Made by a program: the position numbers and the translations under genes. From an uncultured Alphaproteobacteria bacterium (GTDB lineage: Bacteria > Pseudomonadota > Alphaproteobacteria > RF32 > CAG-239), in the NCBI GenBank assembly GCA_949542085.1, contig CATGXW010000047.1:1-6468 (forward strand): a stretch of DNA of 6,468 nt, given 5' to 3'. The notes below the pieces were generated by a model that saw nothing but the letters and a program-made list of their open reading frames with translations, was not told the DNA's origin and did no database searches. Below are positions 1 through 5,768 of the stretch, in pieces (position 1 is the first letter of the stretch; each line of letters begins with the position of its first letter).

Positions 1-14
1 ATAAAGGTGAAAAA

Positions 15-317
15 ATGTACGCAGTAATTAAAACCGGCGGAAAACAATACAGAGTAGCATCTGGTGATGTTCTGAAAATTGAAAAAATTGCCGGTGAAGA
101 AGGTAAAGAAGTTGTATTCAACGAAGTTTTGGCTTTGGGTGATACAGTCGGTACTCCGTTGGTTGCCGGCGCTAGTGTTAAAGCGACTGTTTTGAAACAG
201 GCTCGCGATGCTAAAGTTATCGTTTTCAAAAAGAAAAGAAGACAAAACTATCGTCGTAAAAACGGCCACAGACAATCAATCACATTAGTAAAAATTACTG
301 ATGTTTGCGGCAAATAA
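15..317 (+). CDS. rplU: 50S ribosomal protein L21
   Basis: This is a structural protein of the large ribosomal subunit that binds 23S rRNA. The 100-residue length is normal for the family. The N-terminus M-Y-A-V-I-K-T-G-G-K-Q-Y-R-V (residues 1-14) is a classic L21 start. The very basic stretch at residues 72-87, containing K-K-R-R-Q-N-Y-R-R-K-N-G-H-R-Q, is the L21 signature and the main rRNA-binding part. The start is supported by an AAGGTGA Shine-Dalgarno sequence at 4-10, four bases before the ATG. It lies 22 bases upstream of rpmA, the near-universal partner, so the two are surely cotranscribed. The promoter lies upstream of the window. Alanine codons are mostly GCT, as expected for a highly expressed gene. 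Identification is secure. Confidence 0.97.
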   Translation: MYAVIKTGGKQYRVASGDVLKIEKIAGEEGKEVVFNEVLALGDTVGTPLVAGASVKATVLKQARDAKVIVFKKKRRQNYRRKNGHRQSITLVKITDVCGK

Positions 318-339
318 CAGAGTTTAAGGAGAATAAGTC

Positions 340-591
340 ATGGCACATAAGAAATCAGGCGGTAGCTCCAATAACGGACGCGACTCCATCGGACGCCGTT
401 TGGGTTTGAAAAAATCTGGTGGACAGAGCGTTATTCCGGGAAACATTATTATCCGTCAACGTGGTACTCAGTATCATCCGGGTGCTAATGTCGGAATGGG
501 CAAAGACCACACAATCTTCGCTGTTGCCGAAGGTAAGGTTCAGTTTTCTAAACGGGCTGGCCGGACAATCGTTTCGGTTGTTGCAGAGTAA
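340..591 (+). CDS. rpmA: 50S ribosomal protein L27
   Basis: This is the L27 protein of the large subunit, whose N-terminal tail reaches the peptidyl-transferase centre. The 83-residue length is typical. The protein begins [16 protein letters not shown], the standard proteobacterial start, so it lacks the cleavable N-terminal extension known from Firmicutes. Further conserved blocks are G-R-R-L-G at about 18-22, [10 protein letters not shown] at about 34-43 and [13 protein letters not shown] at about 46-58. A strong TAAGGAG Shine-Dalgarno sequence at 325-331 sits eight bases before the ATG. It follows rplU after a 22-base gap. A hairpin with an imperfect T-run follows about 25 bases after the stop, which may reduce read-through into obgE. 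Identification is secure. Confidence 0.97.
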   Translation: MAHKKSGGSSNNGRDSIGRRLGLKKSGGQSVIPGNIIIRQRGTQYHPGANVGMGKDHTIFAVAEGKVQFSKRAGRTIVSVVAE

Positions 592-616
592 TCCCGCAAA
601 GAAAAAATCGAAGTTT

Positions 617-648
617 GAAGGGGGTGTTTGGGCATCCCCTTTACTTTT
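617..648 (+). terminator. Hairpin between rpmA and obgE, probable weak terminator or attenuator
   Basis: The arms AAGGGGGTG (618-626) and CATCCCCTT (633-641) can form a nine-pair stem with one G-T wobble and a six-base loop. The T-run after it is interrupted (TTTACTTTT, 640-648), so termination is probably partial. The position fits a device that lets far more L21/L27 mRNA than obgE mRNA accumulate. No convincing separate promoter for obgE was found downstream, which also argues for read-through. Confidence 0.55.
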
Positions 649-692
649 CAATAAAACAGATTAAGTAAGTTTGAATTAGAACAATCCTTTGA

Positions 693-1763
<1,071 letters not shown>

Positions 1764-1765
1764 AC

Positions 1766-1770
1766 AGGAG
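1766..1770 (+). promoter_or_regulatory. Ribosome binding site that fixes the rsfS start
   Basis: AGGAG lies seven bases before the GTG at 1778. An in-frame GTG also exists at 1745, but it is inside the end of obgE and would add eleven residues unlike the family. The GTG at 1778 is therefore the better start. Confidence 0.8.
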
Positions 1771-1777
1771 TGATAAC

Positions 1778-2149
1778 GTGGCTAAGAAAACAGTTGTTGA
1801 AAAAGATGTTGCAGAACAGATTTTAGATATCATCAATACCTCGTTGGAAGACGGTAAGGCGAATGATATCGTCATTATGGATTTGCAGGGTAAAACCTCT
1901 ATTGCCAATTATATGGTGGTGGCCAGCGGTACCTCGCAACGCCATGTCGCGTCATTGGCCGATCAGATAGAGATGAAGTTAAAAGCCGCCGGTTATAAGT
2001 CCGTTGTTGAGGGTGCCGAAAAAGCCGATTGGGTTTTGATAGACGCTTTTGATGTGATTGTTCATATCTTTAAGCCTGAAGTGAGGGAGTTTTATTCCAT
2101 TGAAAAAATGTGGTCGGCTTTGGCTGAAGTTCGTCAGAGCGGCAAATAA
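1778..2149 (+). CDS. rsfS: Ribosome silencing factor RsfS
   Basis: RsfS binds ribosomal protein L14 and blocks joining of the 50S and 30S subunits, lowering translation when nutrients are short; it is also linked to 50S biogenesis. The protein has 123 residues from the GTG start, close to the usual size. Family motifs are K-A-N-D-I-V-I-M-D-L (27-36), Y-M-V-V-A-S-G-T-S-Q-R-H-V (45-57), E-G (78-79) followed by W85, V-L-I-D-A-F-D-V-I-V-H-I-F (86-98), and R-E-F-Y-S-I-E-K-M-W (103-112). It is almost certainly cotranscribed with obgE, 14 bases upstream. The gene ends just before a strong terminator. In many proteobacteria rlmH comes next on the same strand; here it lies about 450 bases away on the opposite strand. 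Confidence 0.95.
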   Translation: MAKKTVVEKDVAEQILDIINTSLEDGKANDIVIMDLQGKTSIANYMVVASGTSQRHVASLADQIEMKLKAAGYKSVVEGAEKADWVLIDAFDVIVHIFKPEVREFYSIEKMWSALAEVRQSGK

Positions 2150-2152
2150 GAT

Positions 2153-2184
2153 AAAACCCCGTTTCCGAAGAAGCGGGGTTTTTT
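2153..2184 (+). terminator. Bidirectional rho-independent terminator after rsfS
   Basis: The arms 2153-2165 and 2170-2182 form a thirteen-pair stem (AAAACCCCG pairing CGGGGTTTT at the base, one T-G wobble) with a four-base loop. Six T residues at 2179-2184 follow on the plus strand. Read on the minus strand, the loop is TTCG closed by C-G, the unusually stable UUCG tetraloop, followed by TTTTATC. It thus probably ends both the obgE-rsfS transcript and the leftward operon that ends at 2201. Confidence 0.9.
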
Positions 2185-2200
2185 GAATCGAAGTATTTTA

Positions 2201-2530
2201 TCAGGCGTTTTTTCGAAAAGGGCATTTTGAAACATTTGTTTGATAGACGTTTTGTTCTCCGATGAATACGATATAAGTATTGTGGAAAACAAAAGCCTTT
2301 TTGGCGTTGTCTTTATCTGTTCCCAGCCACATTGTTTTGATGTCTTTCGTTGATACCTGTTGAGGGGTGAATGTTTGCGCACACAGATAAATTGCGCAAA
2401 AATGCATCAAGTCATCGGGGCTGGTTGCCGGTTTGGAAAGTTTGCCTACCAGAGAAAGGAAAAACGTTTTTTCCTTTTGTTGTACATGCGGCTGCAATTT
2501 ATTCAGCAGCTTTTTGAAAAAGTGTTTCAT
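2201..2530 (-). CDS. Hypothetical basic protein of 109 residues
   Basis: I do not recognise this protein. It has a strongly basic, amphipathic-looking N-terminus (M-K-H-F-F-K-K-L-L-N-K-L), about 16 Lys/Arg against 7 Asp/Glu overall, and cysteines at 45, 50 and 103. The middle has an H-F-C-A-I-Y-L-C segment (43-50), and the C-terminal half has a hydrophobic, beta-like stretch F-V-F-H-N-T-Y-I-V-F-I-G (about 80-91). There is no obvious signal peptide or full membrane helix. It is the last leftward gene, 62 bases after rlmH, with a good promoter candidate in front and the bidirectional terminator just after its stop. These flanking signals are the main argument that it is real. Against it, no Shine-Dalgarno sequence precedes the ATG; the short leader is nearly all A and T. 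It could be a lineage-specific gene. Confidence 0.6.
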   Translation of the reverse strand: MKHFFKKLLNKLQPHVQQKEKTFFLSLVGKLSKPATSPDDLMHFCAIYLCAQTFTPQQVSTKDIKTMWLGTDKDNAKKAFVFHNTYIVFIGEQNVYQTNVSKCPFRKNA

Positions 2531-2557
2531 AATAATTATTAAAATATTTATTTTCAG

Positions 2558-2570
2558 CGCTAATTTAGCG
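2558..2570. repeat. Perfect 6-1-6 palindrome over a -10 box
   Basis: CGCTAA-T-TTAGCG is a perfect inverted repeat centred at 2564. It covers the whole candidate -10 box of the leftward promoter at 2562-2590, a location where a repressor dimer would block RNA polymerase. As RNA it would form only a weak hairpin without a T-run, so it does not look like a terminator for rlmH. Confidence 0.6.
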
Positions 2571-2590
2571 AATCAGACAAAGCGTGTCAA
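2562..2590 (-). promoter_or_regulatory. Candidate promoter for the 109-residue hypothetical gene
   Basis: On the minus strand a perfect TTGACA -35 box (2590-2585) is followed by a 17-base spacer and TAAATT (2567-2562), which matches four of six consensus -10 bases. Transcription would start near 2555, giving a leader of about 25 bases. The -35 box begins three bases past the rlmH stop codon. Confidence 0.55.
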
Positions 2591-2592
2591 CT

Positions 2593-3033
2593 TTATTCGC
2601 GATGATAAGGGTGTCCGCTGATGATGGTTTGCTGACGATAAATTTGTTCGCAGAGAACTGCGCGCATCAGCATGTGAGGGAGCGTCATCTTTCCGAAAGA
2701 CAGGATTAAATCGGCCTTATCTCTGGTGCTTTGCAAATGCCCGTCCGCGCCGCCAATCAGAAAACATATTTCCGAGCATCCGTTCAGTTGCCAGTTTTTT
2801 ATTTTATTGGCTAATTCAAGGGATTTTAAATTTTCGCCACGTTCGTCCAGCACAATCACTTTGGCGTTGTGAGGGATTGAGGCTTGGAGGAATTTTGCTT
2901 CGTCTTCTTGATTGGAGTTGTCTTTCTCTTTAATAATGATGTCCCATGATGACCGTTTGGCATATTCATTGATGATTGCGGCTTCAGGAGAGTTTTTTTT
3001 GCATTTGCCGATGGCGATAATCGTTACTTTCAT
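2593..3033 (-). CDS. rlmH: 23S rRNA (pseudouridine-1915-N3)-methyltransferase RlmH
   Basis: RlmH is a SPOUT-class methyltransferase that uses S-adenosylmethionine to methylate pseudouridine 1915 in helix 69 of 23S rRNA, acting on assembled 70S ribosomes. The protein has 146 residues, slightly shorter than the 155 of E. coli. Visible family features are V-L-D-E-R-G-E (61-67), the cofactor-loop motif F-L-I-G-G-A-D-G (91-98), L-S-F-G-K-M-T-L-P-H (111-120) and the diagnostic end G-H-P-Y-H-R-E (140-146). The usual G-G-P-[ED]-G here reads G-G-A-D-G. It is the third gene of the leftward operon, nine bases after the phosphate permease stop, so it should be cotranscribed with phosphate-uptake genes. 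The usual partner rsfS lies on the other strand. Confidence 0.95.
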   Translation of the reverse strand: MKVTIIAIGKCKKNSPEAAIINEYAKRSSWDIIIKEKDNSNQEDEAKFLQASIPHNAKVIVLDERGENLKSLELANKIKNWQLNGCSEICFLIGGADGHLQSTRDKADLILSFGKMTLPHMLMRAVLCEQIYRQQTIISGHPYHRE

Positions 3034-3038
3034 CGAAG

Positions 3039-3044
3039 CCTCCT
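3039..3044 (-). promoter_or_regulatory. Strong ribosome binding site of rlmH overlapping the permease stop
   Basis: On the minus strand a perfect AGGAGG (3044-3039) lies five bases before the rlmH ATG. It shares two bases with the TAG stop of the upstream permease gene, so translation of the two genes is probably coupled. Confidence 0.85.
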
Positions 3045-4098
3045 ATGGCAAGTAGACTGTTTGTCCGAAGACATTTTGCAGGAAGAACAGTGAAATGTAA
3101 CAGATTATGGCCGCGATAATCGGGGTGCTGATCCAACTGACGATGATTTTTCCGATGAGTGTCCAGTTAAGAGTTCGTCCGCCTTTGGCCAGCCCAATTC
3201 CCATAACGGCACCGATAACTGCCTGAGAACTGGAGACCGGAACCAGCGGTAAAGCCGGCAGGTTGTAGGACAGTAGAAAATTTCGCAATCCCTGAGAAGC
3301 GAACAGGAACAAAACCAATGATTGGGAAACGACGACAACCCAAGCAATAAGCGGAGACATTTTCATCAGATTGTTGCCGACTGTGTTCATAATTTTTTGC
3401 GAATAGGTGATCACCCCAACACCGATGGCAATGCCGCCGATGAGGAATAAAACCTGAGTGGAGGACAGATGAAATCCCCAAGGGAGTGTTGCTTCTTTCA
3501 GGGGGCTGGATGGCACAAACACGCCCATGACATTTGCAATATTGTTTGCTCCGAGGGCGTAGGCACCGAAAGCGCCGGCAAGGATCAGTCCAATGCGGGT
3601 GTAACAATCCTGTCTGATGAGGTGAAGTCTGGATTTGCGCAGAATTTTTTTTATGCTCCAGTAAAGACAAACGGCGATGGAACCGGAAAGAATCGGACAG
3701 AAAACCCAAGTGCTGACGATTTGGGTGACCAGAGATAAGTCAGTCGGTTTGGAGGCAAAGAAGTTCCAGCCGATAATGGCTCCGACAATGGCTTGCGATG
3801 TGGATGTCGGAATGGAGGAGCGGACAATCCAGAAAATTGTCAGAGCTGCCGCCAAGGCAGACATGAAGGCGCCGGGAAGAGTGTTGATGCTTCCAAGCTC
3901 GCCTAATGTTTGTGAGGCTCCCGAACCGGCGTGAACGGCGCCGATGATAATAAAGATTGCGGCGATGATGGCCGCGGTTTTGAATTTGACCATCTTGGTG
4001 CCGACGGCGGTTCCGAAAATGTTGGAAGCGTCATTGGCTCCTAATGACCAACCGAGAAACAAGCCCGAGCTTAAGAATAAAAAGAATGTCAAGTCCAT
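3043..4098 (-). CDS. PiT-family inorganic phosphate permease
   Basis: This is an inner-membrane, ion-coupled low-affinity phosphate transporter of the PiT family. The 351 residues are largely hydrophobic, with about ten membrane segments. The internal duplication typical of the family is plain: G-A-N-D-A-S-N-I-F-G-T (20-30) is echoed by G-A-N-N-I-A-N-V-M-G (183-192), and P-T-S-T-S-Q-A-I-V-G-A-I-I-G (97-110) by P-V-S-S-S-Q-A-V-I-G-A-V-M-G (287-300). A hydrophilic loop with several basic residues lies near 149-168. Its start codon overlaps the stop of the DUF47 gene (TAATG, one shared base), and only a weak GGGA precedes it, so it probably relies on translational coupling. Some PiT relatives carry sulfate instead; the DUF47 neighbour favours phosphate. 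This is the shorter bacterial form rather than the E. coli PitA form of about 500 residues. Confidence 0.92.
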   Translation of the reverse strand: MDLTFFLFLSSGLFLGWSLGANDASNIFGTAVGTKMVKFKTAAIIAAIFIIIGAVHAGSGASQTLGELGSINTLPGAFMSALAAALTIFWIVRSSIPTSTSQAIVGAIIGWNFFASKPTDLSLVTQIVSTWVFCPILSGSIAVCLYWSIKKILRKSRLHLIRQDCYTRIGLILAGAFGAYALGANNIANVMGVFVPSSPLKEATLPWGFHLSSTQVLFLIGGIAIGVGVITYSQKIMNTVGNNLMKMSPLIAWVVVVSQSLVLFLFASQGLRNFLLSYNLPALPLVPVSSSQAVIGAVMGIGLAKGGRTLNWTLIGKIIVSWISTPIIAAIICYISLFFLQNVFGQTVYLP

Positions 4099-4724
4099 TA
4101 GATATCCCGTTTGATTGTGAAAATGAGAAGTTCGTCGATAAAGTCCTCGGCAATATCGGCAATGTCGGCAATGTCATTAATGAAATCGCTGAGTTGTAGT
4201 TTGTTGGCCAAAGGGAGATCCGAATCGAAAATTGCTTCCCGCAGATGACCGGCGCTCAGGTCAGACTCATGTTCAATGAAGTAGACTTTTTGCGAGTAGT
4301 CTCTGACGGAGCTTAAATCTCTGAAAAACGCGCGCGAGGCTTTTGCCATGTTTTCGGCGCATTCGGCTGAAAGGTCGCAAAGTTCGTTTATGCGCATGTG
4401 ATATTCGGAAGTGATTTCCGGTCGTTCAATATAAAATTTATATGAAACTTCATCGAATTGCAAAACATCCGCCCGCAAGTCGGGGATAAGGTTTTGGGAA
4501 TAAAGATTGTTTTCGATATCGCGGCGCAGATTGTCGGCGTCGTGTTCAATTTGCTTTATTTGTTTGGACAATTGCCGGTATTCGGTGCTGCGTTGTTCCG
4601 TAAGATAAACGCGGACGGCTTTTTTGAAAGTCATTGCCGCATCAAGCAATTTGTCATGAAACAGGTCAATTTTGTTTTCCAACGCTTTGGTTTGTGAAAA
4701 AAGTGATATATTGATGTGAAACAT
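4098..4724 (-). CDS. DUF47/PhoU-like phosphate transport accessory protein
   Basis: This 208-residue soluble, helix-rich protein belongs to the DUF47 family, relatives of PhoU that are regularly encoded next to PiT permeases and are thought to control them. Two E-x-x-x-D motifs, the kind that binds metal in PhoU, are visible in equivalent places of the two helical halves: I-E-H-D-A-D (59-64) and I-E-H-E-S-D (150-155). The C-terminus has the expected acidic helix, here with D-I-A three times in a row (184-192) encoded by a nine-base tandem repeat. The start at 4724 is chosen because GAGGA (4736-4732) lies seven bases before it. The nearer ATG at 4731 abuts the Shine-Dalgarno sequence and is out of frame. 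Its stop overlaps the permease start. It is the first gene of the leftward operon. Confidence 0.88.
   Translation of the reverse strand: MFHINISLFSQTKALENKIDLFHDKLLDAAMTFKKAVRVYLTEQRSTEYRQLSKQIKQIEHDADNLRRDIENNLYSQNLIPDLRADVLQFDEVSYKFYIERPEITSEYHMRINELCDLSAECAENMAKASRAFFRDLSSVRDYSQKVYFIEHESDLSAGHLREAIFDSDLPLANKLQLSDFINDIADIADIAEDFIDELLIFTIKRDI
4148..4174. repeat. Nine-base tandem repeat, three copies, inside the DUF47 gene
   Basis: The unit CGGCAAT(A/G)T occurs three times in direct succession (4148-4156, 4157-4165, 4166-4174) and encodes D-I-A three times on the minus strand. Two copies are identical and one differs by a single base. The unit length is a multiple of three, so changes in copy number would keep the reading frame. 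Confidence 0.85.
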
Positions 4725-4731
4725 AATTCAT

Positions 4732-4736
4732 TCCTC
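4732..4736 (-). promoter_or_regulatory. Ribosome binding site of the DUF47 gene
   Basis: GAGGA on the minus strand is directly followed by an ATG (4731-4729) that is too close and out of frame, and seven bases later by the true ATG at 4724. The same CGAGGAATG string occurs before the divergent oxidoreductase gene. Confidence 0.75.
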
Positions 4737-4756
4737 GTTGCTTAAATTTAAAGGAT

Positions 4757-4762
4757 ATTGTA
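4757..4762 (-). promoter_or_regulatory. Possible second -10 box for the leftward operon
   Basis: TACAAT on the minus strand matches five of six -10 consensus bases and lies 33 bases before the DUF47 start. No acceptable -35 box is found 16-18 bases upstream of it (TCATTT at 17), so it is weaker than the candidate at 4809-4836. Confidence 0.25.
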
Positions 4763-4808
4763 GCAGGGAAATTATGAAAAAATGATTTATTCTTTTTATG
4801 ATTATTCC

Positions 4809-4836
4809 ATAATAAATATAATTTTAAGCTTGTAAA
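4809..4836 (-). promoter_or_regulatory. Candidate promoter of the DUF47-PiT-rlmH operon
   Basis: On the minus strand TTTACA (4836-4831, five of six consensus bases) and TATTAT (4814-4809, five of six) are 16 bases apart. Transcription would start near 4802 and leave a leader of about 78 bases. No convincing Pho box was seen close by. Confidence 0.5.
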
Positions 4837-4847
4837 TCCTGAACATA

Positions 4848-4876
4848 TTGTCTAGATTATATCTGTTTATTATAAA
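4848..4876 (+). promoter_or_regulatory. Candidate promoter of the DsbA-like gene
   Basis: TTGTCT (4848-4853) and TATAAA (4871-4876) are 17 bases apart and match four and five of six consensus bases. Transcription would begin near 4883, so the leader is under 20 bases and little more than the Shine-Dalgarno sequence. Confidence 0.55.
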
Positions 4877-4885
4877 TCATTACTC

Positions 4886-4890
4886 GAGGA
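4886..4890 (+). promoter_or_regulatory. Ribosome binding site deciding the start of the DsbA-like gene
   Basis: GAGGA abuts an in-frame ATG at 4891 with no spacing and lies nine bases before a second ATG at 4900. Spacing favours 4900, which removes only M-C-K from the protein. Confidence 0.7.
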
Positions 4891-4899
4891 ATGTGTAAA

Positions 4900-5619
4900 A
4901 TGAATAAAATTAATGCTGTTTATACTTCATTGGCAGCTTTGGTTGTTGCTGTTATCGCTTTGGTTATGTGCCTGATCTGCTGCAACAAAAAATCTGCTAA
5001 TGTTGAAGAAGTTTTGAATGAAAAACCTGAATTGGTTATTAACGCTATGCAGAACTATGAGCAAAAAATGAGAGAAGACGCTCAGAAAAAAGCTCAGCAG
5101 ATGATCGAAGAAAACAGTGAAGCTTTGAACAATAATCCGAATGACGGTGTTATTGCCAATCCGGACGGTAAAATCGTTTTGGTTGAATTCTTTGACTTCT
5201 CTTGCGGTTACTGCCACAGAATTTATCCGGCTATCAAAGCTATTGCCGCTAAGAATCCGGATGTTAAAGTTGTTGCCAAGTCTTTGACTTTCGTTTCTCC
5301 TGTTTCTTCTTATGCCGCTAAAGCTGCTTTGGCTGCCAAGAATCAGGGCAAATATGCTGAAATGTATACAGCAATGTTTGAAAACAAAGGTCCGTTGACA
5401 GAAGCTAAGATTGATGAATTGGCTGTTGCTAACGGTTTGGATTTGGAAAAATTGAAAGCTGATATGAATTCTGATTTGGTTAAGAATACTTTGAACGAAA
5501 CTTCAGAATTGGCTGGCAAAATCCAAGTTAACGGCGTTCCGACATTGGTTTTGAACGGCAAAGTTGTTCAGACTTTGGATGAAGCTGTTATTCAAAAAGA
5601 AATTGATGCCGCAAAATAG
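4900..5619 (+). CDS. Membrane-anchored DsbA/ScsC-like thiol-disulfide oxidoreductase
   Basis: This is a periplasmic thioredoxin-fold protein that should make or shuffle disulfide bonds. In the 239 residues there are, in order: one hydrophobic segment (about 7-28) that acts as an anchor or uncleaved signal; a charged helical region V-E-E-V-L-N-E-K-P-E-L-V-I-N-A-M-Q (35-51) continuing to about 75, resembling the oligomerising N-terminal helix of ScsC proteins; and a DsbA domain with active site F-D-F-S-C-G-Y-C-H (98-106, C102 and C105) and the cis-proline loop G-V-P-T (212-215). The hydrophobic segment ends in C-L-I-C-C (24-28), with no canonical lipobox. An oligomeric isomerase role (ScsC-like) and a Com1-like oxidase role are both possible. 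Codons are strongly biased (Ala mostly GCT, no GCG), suggesting high expression. It is monocistronic, with its own promoter and terminator. Confidence 0.88.
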   Translation: MNKINAVYTSLAALVVAVIALVMCLICCNKKSANVEEVLNEKPELVINAMQNYEQKMREDAQKKAQQMIEENSEALNNNPNDGVIANPDGKIVLVEFFDFSCGYCHRIYPAIKAIAAKNPDVKVVAKSLTFVSPVSSYAAKAALAAKNQGKYAEMYTAMFENKGPLTEAKIDELAVANGLDLEKLKADMNSDLVKNTLNETSELAGKIQVNGVPTLVLNGKVVQTLDEAVIQKEIDAAK

Positions 5620-5642
5620 TTTTTAGCTGTTTTGTTTGAAAG

Positions 5643-5675
5643 AAAGATGGTTGAGGTTTCAGCCATCTTTTTTTT
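5643..5675 (+). terminator. Rho-independent terminator after the DsbA-like gene
   Basis: Arms AAAGATGG (5643-5650) and CCATCTTT (5663-5670) pair perfectly, and the stem can extend inward by TTGA with CAG on the other side (one T-G wobble) to twelve pairs around a GGTT loop. Eight T residues (5668-5675) follow. It separates the oxidoreductase transcript from ftsH. Confidence 0.93.
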
Positions 5676-5705
5676 GAAACAATCTCTGGAGAAGATGTAT
5701 TCAGA

Positions 5706-5737
5706 CTTGAGTTTTGGAAAGAAAAATCCTATATATG
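5706..5737 (+). promoter_or_regulatory. Candidate heat-shock (RpoH-type) promoter of ftsH
   Basis: CTTG (5706-5709), 18 bases, then CCTATATATG (5728-5737) fits every fixed position of the alphaproteobacterial heat-shock pattern as I recall it, CTTG-N17/18-CYTATNTNNG. The same site also reads as a fair housekeeping promoter, TTGAGT-17-TATATA (5707-5735), so both sigma factors might use it. The transcript would start near 5742, about 27 bases before the ftsH ATG. Confidence 0.6.
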
Positions 5738-5768
5738 ATGGGTAGTTAAAATCAGAAGAGGAAACAGG

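Noticed and set aside
2558..2570. Palindrome as an rlmH terminator
   Set aside because: It makes a five- or six-pair stem with almost no loop and no T-run follows it.
2360..2621. Short plus-strand reading frames between rsfS and rlmH
   Set aside because: They lack Shine-Dalgarno sequences, overlap the better-supported minus-strand gene and its promoter, and resemble no family.
3469..3934. Plus-strand and other-frame open stretches within the permease gene
   Set aside because: The PiT motifs on the minus strand explain this DNA; the others are compositional shadows.
4861..4882. Possible Pho box (CTGT...ATCAT) near the divergent promoters
   Set aside because: It resembles the CTGTCAT repeats only loosely, lacks two clear direct copies, and is on the side of the oxidoreductase gene.
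4966..4983. Lipoprotein signal in the DsbA-like protein
   Set aside because: None of the three cysteines is preceded by a normal lipobox: the contexts are L-V-M-C, C-L-I-C and L-I-C-C.
5674..5703. TTGAAA-18-TATTCA as an extra ftsH promoter
   Set aside because: The -10 matches only three of six bases and the -35 overlaps the terminator T-run.
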